From positions 15,062,501 to 15,126,500 of the forward strand of contig NC_135384.1 in the NCBI RefSeq assembly GCF_049243985.1: a DNA stretch of 64,000 bases, read 5' to 3'. The notes under the pieces were generated by a model. The model worked only from the letters and a program-made list of their open reading frames with translations. It had not been told where the DNA came from and made no database searches. Shown here piece after piece: positions 42,960 through 53,217 of this stretch (position 1 is its first letter; each line of letters starts with the position of its first letter). This stretch comes from Paroedura picta (Eukaryota; Chordata; Lepidosauria; Squamata; Gekkonidae). The translations under genes were made by a program, and so were the position numbers.

Positions 42960-43665
42960 GATAAAGAGCAGCCGCTAATTAGAGCGGCCGCCGATTGATG
43001 ATGCGTCCGGGGCTACAGAACAAGGAGCGACGGCCGGGAGCGTGCTTGCCATAAGCACACATGGCACAAGGGAGAGGGCGGGGCCAGCAGGGCACCTTTA
43101 TAAGGCACCATGTTCAGCCAGCTTGGCCTCTCTGCCCCGAATCACCTCTGGAACAGTTTCCCAACCTTTCTCACTTGTTTCGGGCTATTGGCGGAAGACT
43201 TGATGTTGAAATCGTTACGTTGAATTTGTCGCAATTGCGGATTAGGGAGCACAGGAGGAGCCTGCTTGGCAGGGAGCCAGGATGTGAACTGGACTCCCTG
43301 AGGTGATGGGGGTCTCATTAAGGGACCAGCTGTTAAGAGCAAGGCTGATCCTGCTGGATGGCCAAAAACTCTAAGCCAAACAACTGAGGGAGCCAAATGA
43401 GATGGGTGTCCGTTGGCTCCTGGTAAGGTTGTTTCCCACGTGAGAGCCTCAGAGGCAAGGGACCAGCCTTCCTGGTTGGGTAAGGTGGTCCCAGGGTTCC
43501 TCTAGGCTCCGGGTTGAGTGCAGCCGGACAGCTGTGGGGTGAGGGTCTCCTCTAGGTGCAGCAAATTGGGCCAACCCTTTGTTATGGGTTGGACACAATA
43601 AAGGCTGCGGCCATGTCAATGCCATTCCAGAGTGTTGAGTATTGTTTGGTCAGTCCCCACCTGCA
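42960..43665 (+). mobile_element. LTR-like insertion (probable solo LTR)
   Basis: About 700 bp separate two sequence pieces that are contiguous in block A (left piece near CAAGTAGCAAGCACAATTG, matching A 31979-32005; right piece ACCGTTTTGGATGTCGGC-like sequence from 43672, matching A 32018 on). The insert is GC-rich, has a CTTTATAAGGC TATA-like box at about 43096-43106 and an ACAATAAAGG polyadenylation signal at about 43594-43603. Its last part (GGCCATGTC...TGTTGAGT) matches the LTR-like segment at 46702-47115. No internal coding region is present. It looks like a solo LTR; its family and exact ends are unresolved. Confidence 0.55.
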
Positions 43666-45402
43666 AATCATTCTTCTGAAATGTTTTGGATGTCGGCAAT
43701 CTAATTCCATTGATGCGTAATCTAAGTGTGAACAGGATCTACTCGAGCTGTTTCCATTGTACAATTTCAAAGTTTTACAAATCTTACTGATTTCAACGGG
43801 GAATGGGACTTTCCAGTGGCATCCTAAGCAGACCTTCCTAATGGACTTCTAAGGCCATTATCTCCAAAGGGGTTAGAAGGCTATAACTGTGCTTAGGAAA
43901 GCATTGTATAAATGGCTGAATCATGCCAAATTAAATATTAATGATGTTGTCAGATTCAGATTTTCCCACCAAAATCCAGCACTTTTTCCTCCTTTGAGTA
44001 CTGTTTACTGGAACTTACTCCATAGCCAGACTTTTTCATGAGGTACAATAAAGTTGTAGGGAATTTTTTTGAATATGGGAAGAACCTTAACTGTTCTGTG
44101 AGTGGCCTCCGCTTCCATGCATTCATTATCATAATGGGAGGATGGAGTAGTGACTTTACTGTTATTTAGTGATTAGTGACAAACTGGGGACCTGTGAAGG
44201 GGCACAGAAAGGGACAGAGATTTTGGAAATCCTCTCTACCCCCTCAAAATCTCCCCTTCGTGGATTCTTCATGACTCTCATCAATTATCATATCATCTAG
44301 CCATGGTGAATAAAAAGGTAGAAAACTTCTAAATATCAGTATCAACAGACATAATCATAGGAAGTCCTTTGTTTATATGCTATTTTAGTTGGTCCTGCAG
44401 GGCAACTGGTGTGAAATGGCATGCTGGACTACAGGTGTCAACTAGCAGGGTTCTTGCATTATCTTTCTGACCCATCAGAAGCTGGTTTATTATTCATCTG
44501 TTGATGTTTTGGGGTCACTTTACAAAATCACATTTTTTAGCATAACTTTTGGCAATCTGTCCCTTCCCGGTGACAGGCCTCTTTTTGCAGCTTTCATTAT
44601 CCTCATAGGGTTCAGGCAGTTTACTCTTAGATATAGAAATGTTGTAACGATCAAGGTTAACTAGCTCTGAAAACTTTTAAATATTGCTGTTCTGCATTCA
44701 CAAAATATGTGTAGCATCATCCAAACTGATATTGATGCTGGTTTATACATAGTGAGTTCTTCAGATCAAGTAGTTCCATATCTGATGTAGTTACTGACAA
44801 AAGGGTATCATGACATTTTAAAAGAAAAAAAAAACTATAGTAATATTTGTGTTGCAAGGGTAGCCAATTTTCTCATAAATGCTAATGATAGTAGGTTGGA
44901 TCCTATCAGTTTTTTTGTTATAGATATCTGAGAAAAAAGGGTTGATTTGTCTATCTCTGGAATGTCCATTTTATGTGGCTTTTTTATATATTCAGATCCC
45001 CCATTCCCCAGCTTAGTCTTTTCCATGGCCAAATATTATCTCTAAATGATTAATGCTGTATATGAAGCACAAAAAGCTAAGAATGCCTAGATCCTTAAAT
45101 TCACAGTGTTTAATGAGGTGGCTGGATGGAGTCACTGAAGCAGTCGGTGCAAACTTAAAAGGACTCCGGGGAATGGTAGAGGACAGGAAGGCCTGGAGGA
45201 TCATTGTCCATGGGGTCACGATGGGTCAGACACGACTTCACACTTAACAACAACAACAGTTATTTTCAGACTTTTTTTCTTTAGATATTAAAAACTCTCT
45301 AGACCAAAATACTAAATTGATACTCAGATCACCTTGTCATCATTTCTTCATTCAATTAAGTACTAACAAAAACTACCCCTTTCTGGTTTCTTCTTCTCCC
45401 AG
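43666..45402 (+). repeat. Segmental duplication, upstream block C of the OR gene at 45403
   Basis: It follows block A from A 32018 to the OR exon, with TGGCTGAATCATGCCAAATT (43912), CCACCAAAATCCAGCAC (43966), TTAAATTCACAGTG (45095) and the polypyrimidine tract before the exon. A segment at 44097-44300 is shared with block B (40260-40460) but is missing from A, so A has had a deletion or B and C are closer relatives. A BovB fragment (45113-45262) has inserted close to the exon. Confidence 0.8.
45113..45262 (+). repeat. RTE/BovB LINE 3' fragment
   Basis: AATGAGGTGGCTGGATGGAG, GGTAGAGGACAGGAAGGCCT, GGAGGATCATTGTCCATGGG, GTCACGATGGGTCAGACACG and an (AAC)n tail: the C-terminal end of BovB ORF2 with its short 3' UTR, about 140 bp upstream of the OR exon. 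Confidence 0.85.
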
Positions 45403-46374
45403 ATGAAGAATATCATTTCAACACCCACCAACTTTACGAGAGTGACTGAATTTGTCCTCCTGGGTTTATCCAGTCATCCTGAATTGCAGGTGCTGTTGTT
45501 CATGGTATTTCTCTTGGTTTACATAATCATAATGGTGGGCAATATGCTAATTTTCATTATGATTCTGGTAGATTTGTCTCTTCAGACACCAATGTATTTC
45601 TTTCTCAAGGTCCTTTCCTTCTTGGATATCTGCTACTCTTCAGTTACCCTTCCCAAAATGCTGTCGAATTTCCTGTCTAAAGATAAGAGAATTTCTTATA
45701 CTGGCTGTGCTGCCCAAATGTTCTTCCTGCTTTTCCTAGGAGCTTCAGAATGCTTCCTCTTGGCAGCTATGGCCTATGACCGTTACGTAGCCATATGCAA
45801 GCCACTAATGTACATGACCATCATGAATGAAAAAGTCTGCTATTCCTTTACCATTCTGTCATGGTTCTTCGGCAATGTTGTATCTCTGGTTCAGACAATT
45901 TGGGTTTTTGCCTTGCCATTCTGCAAATCAAATCAAATCAATTATTTTTTCTGTGATATACCACCCCTCATTAAGCTTTCTTGTGTTGACACCTCTACAT
46001 ATGAGATGCAGGCTTTTATAACAACATTTATAGTTATTTTTATCCCATTTTCCTTCATTGTTGTGTCCTACCTTCTGATTATTCACAACATCCTAAAAAT
46101 GACAACAATGGAAAGTCGTCAGAAAGCCTTCTCCACCTGCTCTTCACACCTCTTGGTGGTGACCTTGTACTATGGCAGTGGTAGCTTAATCTACCTAAAG
46201 CCCAAATCCATTTATTCACAGGATAGTAATAAAGTGTTGGCTTTGATGTATACTGTTGTCACTCCCATGCTGAACCCCATTATCTACAGCCTAAGGAACA
46301 AAGAGATCAGTGGGGCAATGAAGAAGATGATAAACAAGGCAAAGCACCAACAAATACTTTCCCATGGGGCATAG
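45403..46374 (+). CDS. Olfactory receptor, OR10/OR5V1-like, 323 aa (copy C)
   Basis: Odorant-sensing GPCR, paralogue of 33589-34560. Glycosylation NFT at residue 10, GN at 46-47, TPMYFFLKVLSFLDICYSS from 62, AMAYDRYVAIC at 122-132, FCKSNQINYFFCDIPPL at 173-189, SY at 222-223, KAFSTCSSHLLVV at 241-253 and NPIIYSLRNKEI from 291. Like copy A, the exon begins at the ATG directly after a strong acceptor (TTCTTCTCCCAG). The differences from copy A cluster in TM4-ECL2 and TM5 (residues 147-175 and 199-228) and in the C-tail (308-323), while TM3, TM6 and TM7 motifs are almost identical. ECL2/TM5 borders the ligand pocket, so the two may differ in odour tuning (inference). Confidence 0.95.
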   Translation: MKNIISTPTNFTRVTEFVLLGLSSHPELQVLLFMVFLLVYIIIMVGNMLIFIMILVDLSLQTPMYFFLKVLSFLDICYSSVTLPKMLSNFLSKDKRISYTGCAAQMFFLLFLGASECFLLAAMAYDRYVAICKPLMYMTIMNEKVCYSFTILSWFFGNVVSLVQTIWVFALPFCKSNQINYFFCDIPPLIKLSCVDTSTYEMQAFITTFIVIFIPFSFIVVSYLLIIHNILKMTTMESRQKAFSTCSSHLLVVTLYYGSGSLIYLKPKSIYSQDSNKVLALMYTVVTPMLNPIIYSLRNKEISGAMKKMINKAKHQQILSHGA

Positions 46375-46379
46375 ATTAT

Positions 46380-46700
46380 TCATCATTCTTCTTTGCTTGC
46401 GTACAATGTTAAGCTGGTAAAAAAAAATGAAAGTGCTAAAAAAAACCCTTTGAATTCAAACAAGCATGAGAATGGAGCTAATTTAGAAGATATTGGCAGA
46501 TATCCTGCCACTCTGCTCAATAAATTTTGAAGTCTTCCTCTGAAATAAGGAATCTTTAGAATTGAAAAAACCTGCCTAAGCTGGAGGAAAGTTCTTTTGA
46601 GAAACTTCTGTCTTTGCTGTGTAAAAAGGCAGCATGCATGCCACGTTCGTTAAAATTGGATATGAACCCATTTTTCTTTCCAAAGTAGAAGAAAGTTTCT
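46380..46700. other. 3' flank of OR copy C, no gene recognised
   Basis: AT-rich sequence with a poly-A patch near 46421-46427. No repeat or gene is recognised; weak similarity to the 3' flank of OR copy A is plausible but was not established. Confidence 0.4.
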
Positions 46701-46701
46701 T

Positions 46702-47115
46702 TGATGGGTAGGCAGGCATCCCTGGCCCCAATAAAGACTCAACACTTGGCTTGGCTTAACATGGCCACAACTTTATTATAACAAACACTGAGTGTTGGCA
46801 TAGCATGGGAGGAGACCCTGCAGCCATGGTCAGCTGACCACACACACCCATTTATCCTGGCAGCCTTCTAGGTATCCCACAATTTCCCGACCAGAAATTC
46901 CAAGATCTCTCTGCTGCCAGGATCCTGCTTGAAGGGAAGTGCCACCTGAAGTACCTCAGAGGGCACACACTTCTGCCGTCAGCATTCCCTCAGTTCTCAT
47001 TGGTGGCTCTTGGAGAAAGGCACAACCTAGCCTGTCCATCCCATGAAGTCAAGAGGAACAGCAACAAAGCCTGCCTACATCTCTGCACCAGGCTTTGGCT
47101 AGTAATGAATCTACA
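46702..47115 (-). mobile_element. LTR-like relic (possible solo LTR), minus orientation
   Basis: On the minus strand it contains ATAATAAAGTTGTGGCCATG, then TTAAGCCAAGCCAAGTGTTG and CCTGCCTACCCATCA, which matches the end of the 42960-43665 insert and, more weakly, that of 10910-11342. The rest has no coding potential. An old LTR fossil with approximate ends; family unknown. Confidence 0.4.
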
Positions 47116-47144
47116 ATAGAGAGATAAGGAATTAAGCTTTATTA

Positions 47145-47205
47145 ATTATTATTATTATTATTATTCAATTTGTACCCCACCAGTTCCCAGGAGGCTGTAG
47201 GACAA
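47145..47205 (-). repeat. L2-like LINE tail with (ATT)n
   Basis: (ATT)n at 47145-47165, then CAATTTGTACCCCACCAGTT and CCCAGGAGGCTGTAGGAC: a minus-orientation LINE tail. Confidence 0.5.
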
Positions 47206-47995
47206 AATAATATGAAACTGAATCCAGATAAGACAATGATAATTCTTCTTGAGCTGTCTGATACTCAAGAGGGATTGAATCCACTTATCACTGGCACATT
47301 CTGTTCCAGAGCAGAATAAGATCTTGGGATTCCTCATAGATCTTGCCTTGCAGTTTAAAAGCAGGTTGGGAAGGTGATTTTAAGCCACTTTGAGACTCTT
47401 GATAGAGAACAGCAGCATATAAAAACCAATTCTTCTTCTTCGAGCAGCTGCATCTGATTCACCAACTCTCTCATTTCCTAGATTCAGCTGATCTGACCAG
47501 GTTGATATATGCTTCTGTGACCTCATGACTGGATTACTGCAACATGCTGTACCTGGGGCTGCCCTTGAAGACAATCCAGAAACTAAAATTGGTTCAGTAT
47601 ACAGCAACCCAACTATTGTTAGGAATTTGCCACAGGGGAAAATGTTGCCCATTTTGAAATAGCTCTGTGTGCTGCCAGACTGTTTCCAAGGACCATCTGA
47701 AGAACCATCTGATTCCATTTGAAGGACCATCTGCTTCCATATGTCAACTACAGTCATCAGGTGGCCATCTGTTGGTAATCCAACAATTTAGACCATCTGG
47801 AATTAACCAGAGTCTGGACTTTTACCATCATGCCTCTGACTCTATGGAACACGACTCTTCTTTGGAAATGTGATGTGACCCCTCTTTGGAGATCTTTAGG
47901 AGACACTGCAAGACTCTTTGTCAGGGCTTTTAAGCAGGGTTGAATGGCAAGCATTTTTAAGAGGGGATGGGGAAGAGATTTCATGTCTGCTATTT
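47205..47995 (+). repeat. L2-like LINE ORF2 remnant, interrupted by a SINE tail
   Basis: Plus-strand frames read MKLNPDKTMIILLELSD (compare LxLNPxKTExLL), then, after the interruption, VTS-LDYCNMLYLGLPLKTI and LVQYTATQLLLG (compare VTSRLDYCNALYxGLP...LQxVQNxAARLLxG). Between them, 47365-47442 carries a tRNA-SINE 3' tail (AAGCCACTTTGAGACTC, AACCAATTCTTCTTCTTC). The reading frames are broken; this is a nested fossil. Confidence 0.7.
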
Positions 47996-48436
47996 TATTT
48001 TTGTATTGTTACTCTTTTTTAACTGAATATCATTTTCACTGTTATTTTAAAACTCTTCAAGCGACAAGGAAAGGTAGAATATACATGCTTTAATAAAATT
48101 TAAGTAAATCCTTTTTATTTCCCATTTCCTTCTCTTCTTACTCACAAACCAGCCAACTTCTCCCCTTTCTGCTGCTTTCCCTACTTCCCTTCCCCTTGTA
48201 GCCTCCCCCATTCTTTTCTATCCCTCCCCCAGCTACAATTTTCTCATCTTCTCCCAATTTCAGATTCTCCTTTTCCTTTCAGCAGAGGAGATGTGCCCTT
48301 CAAAGCTCCCATTTCTTCCAGGGGTACTATAGCCAGATGATCAGTTATAATTCTGGAAGACCATGTCCCACCTGGAAGTTCTTTTTCTTCCATTTAAGAA
48401 CTTGAATGACCGTCTCTCCCATACTGCCCATATGAT

Positions 48437-48592
48437 GATCTATAGCGGTAATGGTAACAGTATCTCCTGTGCAAGCACTGAGTCATGTCTGACCCTTGGG
48501 GTGACACCCTCTACTGTTTTCATGGCAGACTCAATATGGGGTGGTTTGCCAGTGCCTTCCCCAGTCATGACCGTTTACCCCCCAGCATACAA
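48437..48592 (-). repeat. Sauria-type SINE, 3' half
   Basis: CTCCTGTGCAAGCACTGAGT, CATGTCTGACCCTTGGGGTG, CATGGCAGACTCAATATGGG and GGTTTGCCAGTGCCTTCCCC are the inverted 3' half of the SINE at 21081. The tRNA head is gone. Confidence 0.85.
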
Positions 48593-48934
48593 TTCTACTA
48601 TACACATACCTTTCCCCATTTAATACATGCAAACACAGACTGAGATTTTTTGGGTTGTAATGATTGTTCAGCAGGTAGAAATTCAACAAACAAAGCTGAT
48701 AATATATTACATTTCTTTACACTGCTATTTTATATCTCTGGAAGGGTGGGAGAGGACCACTGAATTCTTGATCATATTATGGTCTCCAGGGAAAAGTAAT
48801 AAAGTGTAAACATTTATGGAAGTATCTATACAACTCTTTTAGATTCTCTTAAGGCCTACCACAGTTTTCTTTTAATCTTGTTCTTCGCCTCTTACCAAGA
48901 GGGGTAACCATATGGCTCACTTGAGATCAGAAGT

Positions 48935-49873
48935 CTAGATACATTTCTGTATAAATCTTTTTAGGGCCTCCTTCATATCTCTGTTTCGTAAGCTATATAT
49001 CAGAGGATTGGCTAGAGGAGTGAGAACAGCATAAAAAACAGAGAAGACTTTGTTTAATGCTTTGAGCCTTTCATTCCTTGGAAGCACATAAACAGACATC
49101 AGGGTCCCATAGAAAACAGAAACAACAGTAAGATGAGAAGAACAAGTGGAAAAAGCCCTTTTCTTCCCAGTGGTTGATGGGATTTTCATGATGTTCCTGA
49201 TGATGAATAGATAGGATGTGACAGTCAATATAAATGGAGGCAAGGTGAATATCGATGAAAATACTGTGGTCACAAGCTCTGCCGTTCTAGTTTCACTGCA
49301 TGAAACCTTCATTAATGGAGCTATGTCGCAGAAGAAATGGTCGATGTCTGTGGGCCCACAAAACACTAACTGTGACATCAACAGTATATACACTGACATC
49401 CCTATGAATCCATTGACCCATGACCCAGCTGCCAAGTGGAAGCACACCTTGCTGTTCATAAGAGAGTTGTAGTGCAGAGGCTTGCAGATGGCTAAATATC
49501 GATCGTAAGACATCACGGCTAAGAGATAACATTGGGTAGCAACTAGAGAGGCAAAAATATAAAACTGGGCCATACAGCCCCAAATAGAAATGGTGCTATG
49601 CCCAGTCAAGCAGCCAGCAAGCATCTTGGGCAGGGTGGTAGAGACAGTGCAGCTATCCAAGCAGGAGAGGTTACCCAAGAAGAAGTACATGGGAGTGTGC
49701 AGCTGCTGTTCAGAAAGTACAAGAACAATGATGAGAATGTTGCCGGCCATAGCACAGATGTAGATCAGCAGAAACAGAACGAAGAGAGGAATCTGCAGAT
49801 GTGGTACATTCCCAAATCCCAGGAGATTTAAATCTGCAATGACTGTTTGATTTCCTGATTTTGAATTTCCCAT
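48935..49873 (-). CDS. Olfactory receptor, OR11-like, 312 aa
   Basis: Odorant-sensing GPCR on the minus strand. The ATG at 49873 (MGNSKSGNQTVIADLNLLGF) is preferred: the frame is open to about 49963 upstream, but without an ATG, and a candidate acceptor (TGTTTTGTTTTCAAG) lies just before. NQT glycosylation is at residue 8, GN at 44-45, TPMYFFLGNLSCLDSCTVS from 60, ECL1 cysteine at 100, MSYDRYLAIC at 121-130, FCGPTDIDHFFCD at 171-183, TM5 SY at 220-221, RAFSTCSSHL at 239-248, NPLIYSLRNRDM from 289. It is the closest relative in this window of 56894-57826, sharing AMAGNILIIVLV, the Cys-rich SCLDSC, and TVFSSIFTLPPFI. Confidence 0.95.
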   Translation of the reverse strand: MGNSKSGNQTVIADLNLLGFGNVPHLQIPLFVLFLLIYICAMAGNILIIVLVLSEQQLHTPMYFFLGNLSCLDSCTVSTTLPKMLAGCLTGHSTISIWGCMAQFYIFASLVATQCYLLAVMSYDRYLAICKPLHYNSLMNSKVCFHLAAGSWVNGFIGMSVYILLMSQLVFCGPTDIDHFFCDIAPLMKVSCSETRTAELVTTVFSSIFTLPPFILTVTSYLFIIRNIMKIPSTTGKKRAFSTCSSHLTVVSVFYGTLMSVYVLPRNERLKALNKVFSVFYAVLTPLANPLIYSLRNRDMKEALKRFIQKCI

Positions 49874-50269
49874 TCCTTTGTCTTGAAAACAAAACAAAGA
49901 TTTTAAAAATTGGCGTGGATCCAGCCAACGTTCTCCACCTACTCTTCCAGTTATCTTCCGCACTACAATGTAGGGAGGACGGTTATGAGGAAAGGGGCAT
50001 TCCCAAACAACTCAAAATGGCAGGTGCAGGGGGAAACCTGATTATATGCATTTCCGCATTGGGCAGTCCCGAATTAGACCTCATTAGATCTCACTTTAAA
50101 AAAAATGAAAACTTACTTCCTCTGATGTGGGGCAAGTGAGGGGGCAATTCAGGACAATTCAGGACAAGGCCTGAAGGAGCCCATTTTAGTGCGGAAATGG
50201 ACAAAAAGATGACCCTTTAAAAATGCAAATCCAAACAATATCCCTGAATTTGGAATGGCAAGAGCCAGG

Positions 50270-50487
50270 CTGGGTTTAATGGTTACAATACTGAACTAGC
50301 ATCCCAGAGACTCAACTTGGAATCCCCAGTCTGCCAGGAAAGCTTACTGGGTGACTTTGGACCAGTTACACACTCTCAGACATACTGCGGAGTATGAGGA
50401 TAAACAGAGGAAAGAAAAATGATGTCAGCTATTTTGAGTTCCCACTGGGTAGAAAGGCGGGATATAAAAGCAAATGAATATATAGCT
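50270..50487 (+). repeat. tRNA-derived SINE, diverged
   Basis: GGGTTTAATGGTTACAATAC (A-box-like) and ACTCAACTTGGAATCCCCAG (B-box-like) are followed by GGGTGACTTTGGACCAGTTA, CACACTCTCAGA, and a tail GAAAGGCGGGATATAAAAGC. This is the general layout of reptile tRNA-SINEs with an L2-like tail. Confidence 0.6.
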
Positions 50488-50489
50488 GT

Positions 50490-52850
50490 TTGGGGTCAAG
50501 AAGAAGAGTTCTTATTAGTTTTCCAACCAGACGCTGTGTAATGCCTTAAAGATCTGTTTTTAAAAATGGTAATGCATTGTGAAGAAAAGAATTTGGAATT
50601 ACTAAAGGCCCTGCAAATTTATGGGGAATGATTGGACAGTAGTGTGTAATATAGAGGAAATCCATCTGTTGATGCATATAGTATAACAAAATCCTCCTTA
50701 TGAGGTTAAACCTGAGACTACCATGCTTCAAGTTCTGTTACCTCTAGTCACCCAGCAAATGACTAGGTTTGTTCAAAACAGCTGATATATACCATATCAA
50801 ATAGGCTATCATATTTAAAGAAGAAGACTGCACTCTGTATGGCTTTCTATGTTGGTGAGATCTAGCCTGATTCAAGACAGCATCTTCCACCACCCTTGTT
50901 TATCAGTAAAACAATGGCATAATGTGCCAAGAAGTGCCCATCCCCTTCCCCTGATCTGATACAAGCCATTGCCAGGGTCTAAAAGATATTGCACAGCACT
51001 GAGGGTTTCTTCTTCCCAAGTTACACCTGCTGGAGAGTCAATGATATGTTGTTCTGGACATGCCCTCCATCACTCCTGGTGAATCAGGATACTTGCCTAT
51101 TGTCCCAAACCATGATTAGCAACCTACCCTATCCCTGCTAAACTAGATATGGTGTAAACAGTCAAAGACTAGGCCTATATAACCAACCACCTTTAAGATA
51201 TTATGAAGCAAAGAGGGAAAAAAACACACACCCCCATTGGCCAATCTGAGGAAACTGAAAAAATTCTGCCTGTGCCCCAGATAGGTGGCCCACTAACCCA
51301 TGACCTCAATAAGGAGGGAAGCGGGCTCAGCATCTGGCAACTAAAACCTGAGCAAGGAATGTCTGGCCAGGATATATGCTATTCCATCTCACCTCCCTAT
51401 TGGCTGGTTCCCAAACCCAGCTGGCCAATGATGTCTTGTGCCTCATTTTAAACATGAAGATGGAAAAAACTACACTCCTGCATTAATGCTTGGGAATTCC
51501 TGTGTCTGGAAACAATTTTTATTTGCATGCTACCCTTTTATGTGGGAAAGGCTACAGCAGAAAGATTTTGTGTGTGGGATTGTTCTTGTCTTGAAAGGTG
51601 CCTCAACCAGGGGAAAAATCCTATTTTGCCAGTTAGCTCAATGTTTTAAGCAAGAATTGCTTCTCTGTTTGATAAAGAGATGTTACTCTGTAACATCCTT
51701 ATCAGATAACATCCTTGCCTTGATTTCCAGCGTATTAAAAGGAATTGACATCATAGCATTTACATTGGCAGGTGTGTTAGCTGATGAAGATATTACGAAG
51801 TATCATTTTAGGTTTAGATGCAACCAACATTACTGTTGGTGAAAAAGGAGCACCTTCTGACCCCCCTAAAAACTGTGCTGCGAAGTAGGGGATATCCCTA
51901 GGGATACCAAAGGCATGTTGGATGGGAGATATAATATGGAGAAAAAATTAACTGGTGTAAAATGTTACAAGGTTCAACCTAGAAGTGCGTATTTGTCTAA
52001 ACTAAAAAAATACTTGAAAAATGCCTAATTAATGGGGTGTTAATTCAGCTCATTATTATTTATTTATTCATTTATTTAGCTAGTTTGGGGCTATTTGAAA
52101 TGGCCACGACTGGATTGCCAGATAGCTATCAAGAGACCTATCAAGATGTAGAGTTTTATAAAATACATTCAGACTTGCTTGCTGCAAGAATGAGAAGCAG
52201 AAGGAAATCTAGTCTTCACCCCAGCCCCACCTTCCATCCTCCCAACACCTCTTCCTCCGTGGTCTCCATCCTTAGCCTCCTGATGACCTGCCGCCTCCCT
52301 CTTCCCACCCATATTGTGGTGGAGGATAGGTCTTTCTCTTACCTTCTTCAAATAAACCTTCACAGTTTGGGGATTTTATGATTGACGGAGTTGAAGCAGC
52401 CAGTGAGAATGATGGCTTTCCTTTTTGCTAAAGAGTCAGCAACCATTCATAGTTAAAGAGCCAAATGCAGTCAAAATTCAGAGCTAGAGATCGAGGAAAA
52501 ACAAGGATAAGAAGACTCATGGGCATAACTGCAAATCATCACATTAATGATAATTAATCTGTTGATTAATAAATCATAAAGCTTCCACAGCCCAGGCACT
52601 GGTTGTTCTGAGTGTTTTATTAGCGAGTGGTTCACATGAGGTTTCTCAATAAGACTTAAATGTACACAGGGTATGATGTACTTGGCTTATTAACTGATGT
52701 ATGATTCTCAATTGGAATACTAGCATCTATTCCTCTCTAGCATTTCCTTTGTTCTAAATCATCTGTGAAAAATCCTTTAGTCCCACAAAATCTTTGCCTG
52801 TCCTTCCTGTCACATACAGGTTATTCTAGCAACCCCATCTACCTCTAACA
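50490..52850. other. Intergenic, no gene recognised
   Basis: Mixed sequence with a 134-codon open frame at 51438-51842 that has no signal peptide, domain or repeated feature I know, and a short (TTTA)n tract at about 52054-52078. A C-rich/purine-rich patch at 52200-52340 is not assigned. No supported gene. Confidence 0.4.
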
Positions 52851-53217
52851 TAAAATCAGAGTCCAGTAGCACCATTAAAACCAACAAAGATTTATTCAAG
52901 GCGTGAGCTTTCGAGTGCAAGCACTCTTCGTCAGACTAAGAACTGACCATCATAACAGTAGGAATTCCCTGCCAAACCGGCCAATCAGGGAATTATCATG
53001 TAGCTGTGTGTGGATGCTGTGACATAGTTTACTAATGTAACAGGATTAACTTTTGCTTATATATTCCTACCGTTATGATGGTCAGTTCTTAGTCAAAGAC
53101 AAAGAGTGCTTGCACTCGAAATCTCACGCCTTGAATAAATCTTTGTGGGTCTTAAAGGTGCTACTGGACTCTGATTTTATTGTCCTACTGCAGACCAACA
53201 CAGCTACTCATTTGAAT
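52851..53217. mobile_element. Fold-back repeat with long target duplication
   Basis: The left arm (52851-52976: AAAATCAGAGTCCAGTAGCA, TTTATTCAAGGCGTGAGC, TTTCGAGTGCAAGCACTCTT, AAGAACTGACCATCATAAC) reappears in reverse complement on the right (53068-53179). The arms are about 110 bp and roughly 90% identical. Flanking sequences ATCTACCTCTAACAT (52836-52850) and ATCTACCCTCTAACAT (53217 on) form a 15-16-bp direct repeat, long for a DNA transposon and usual for LINE-type target-primed integration. Single-arm fragments of the same repeat occur at about 40600 and 63360. Confidence 0.65.

Larger units (their letters stand above)
37970..42960 (+). repeat. Segmental duplication, block B, without an OR coding exon
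   Basis: Its landmarks follow block A in order: near 37966 (AAAAAATGTAACTGTAGGGA), 38280 (TTTTGGCACCTGTGATTAAT), 38640 (TTTTGGCTGTTGGCAAGATA), 38770-38990, 40200-40450, 41640-41850 and 42630-42745 (CATGGCCAAATATTGACTC, TTAAATTCACAGTGCATTTA). After that last landmark, where A and C lead to their OR exon within about 100-300 bp, B instead runs about 200 bp into sequence resembling A at 31850-31990 and then into block C. No trace of an OR exon is seen. The block also holds SINE tails, CR1, BovB and hAT insertions listed separately. Confidence 0.75.

Noticed and set aside
50049-50200. Inverted pair CATTTCCGCA / TGCGGAAATG about 140 bp apart, possible MITE
   Set aside because: Arms are only about 10 bp, no target duplication and no second copy in the window.
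51438-51842. 134-codon plus-strand frame, some hydrophobic stretches
   Set aside because: No recognisable domain, no upstream coding context, no splice or promoter support, and the length is reachable by chance; left as an unsupported ORF.
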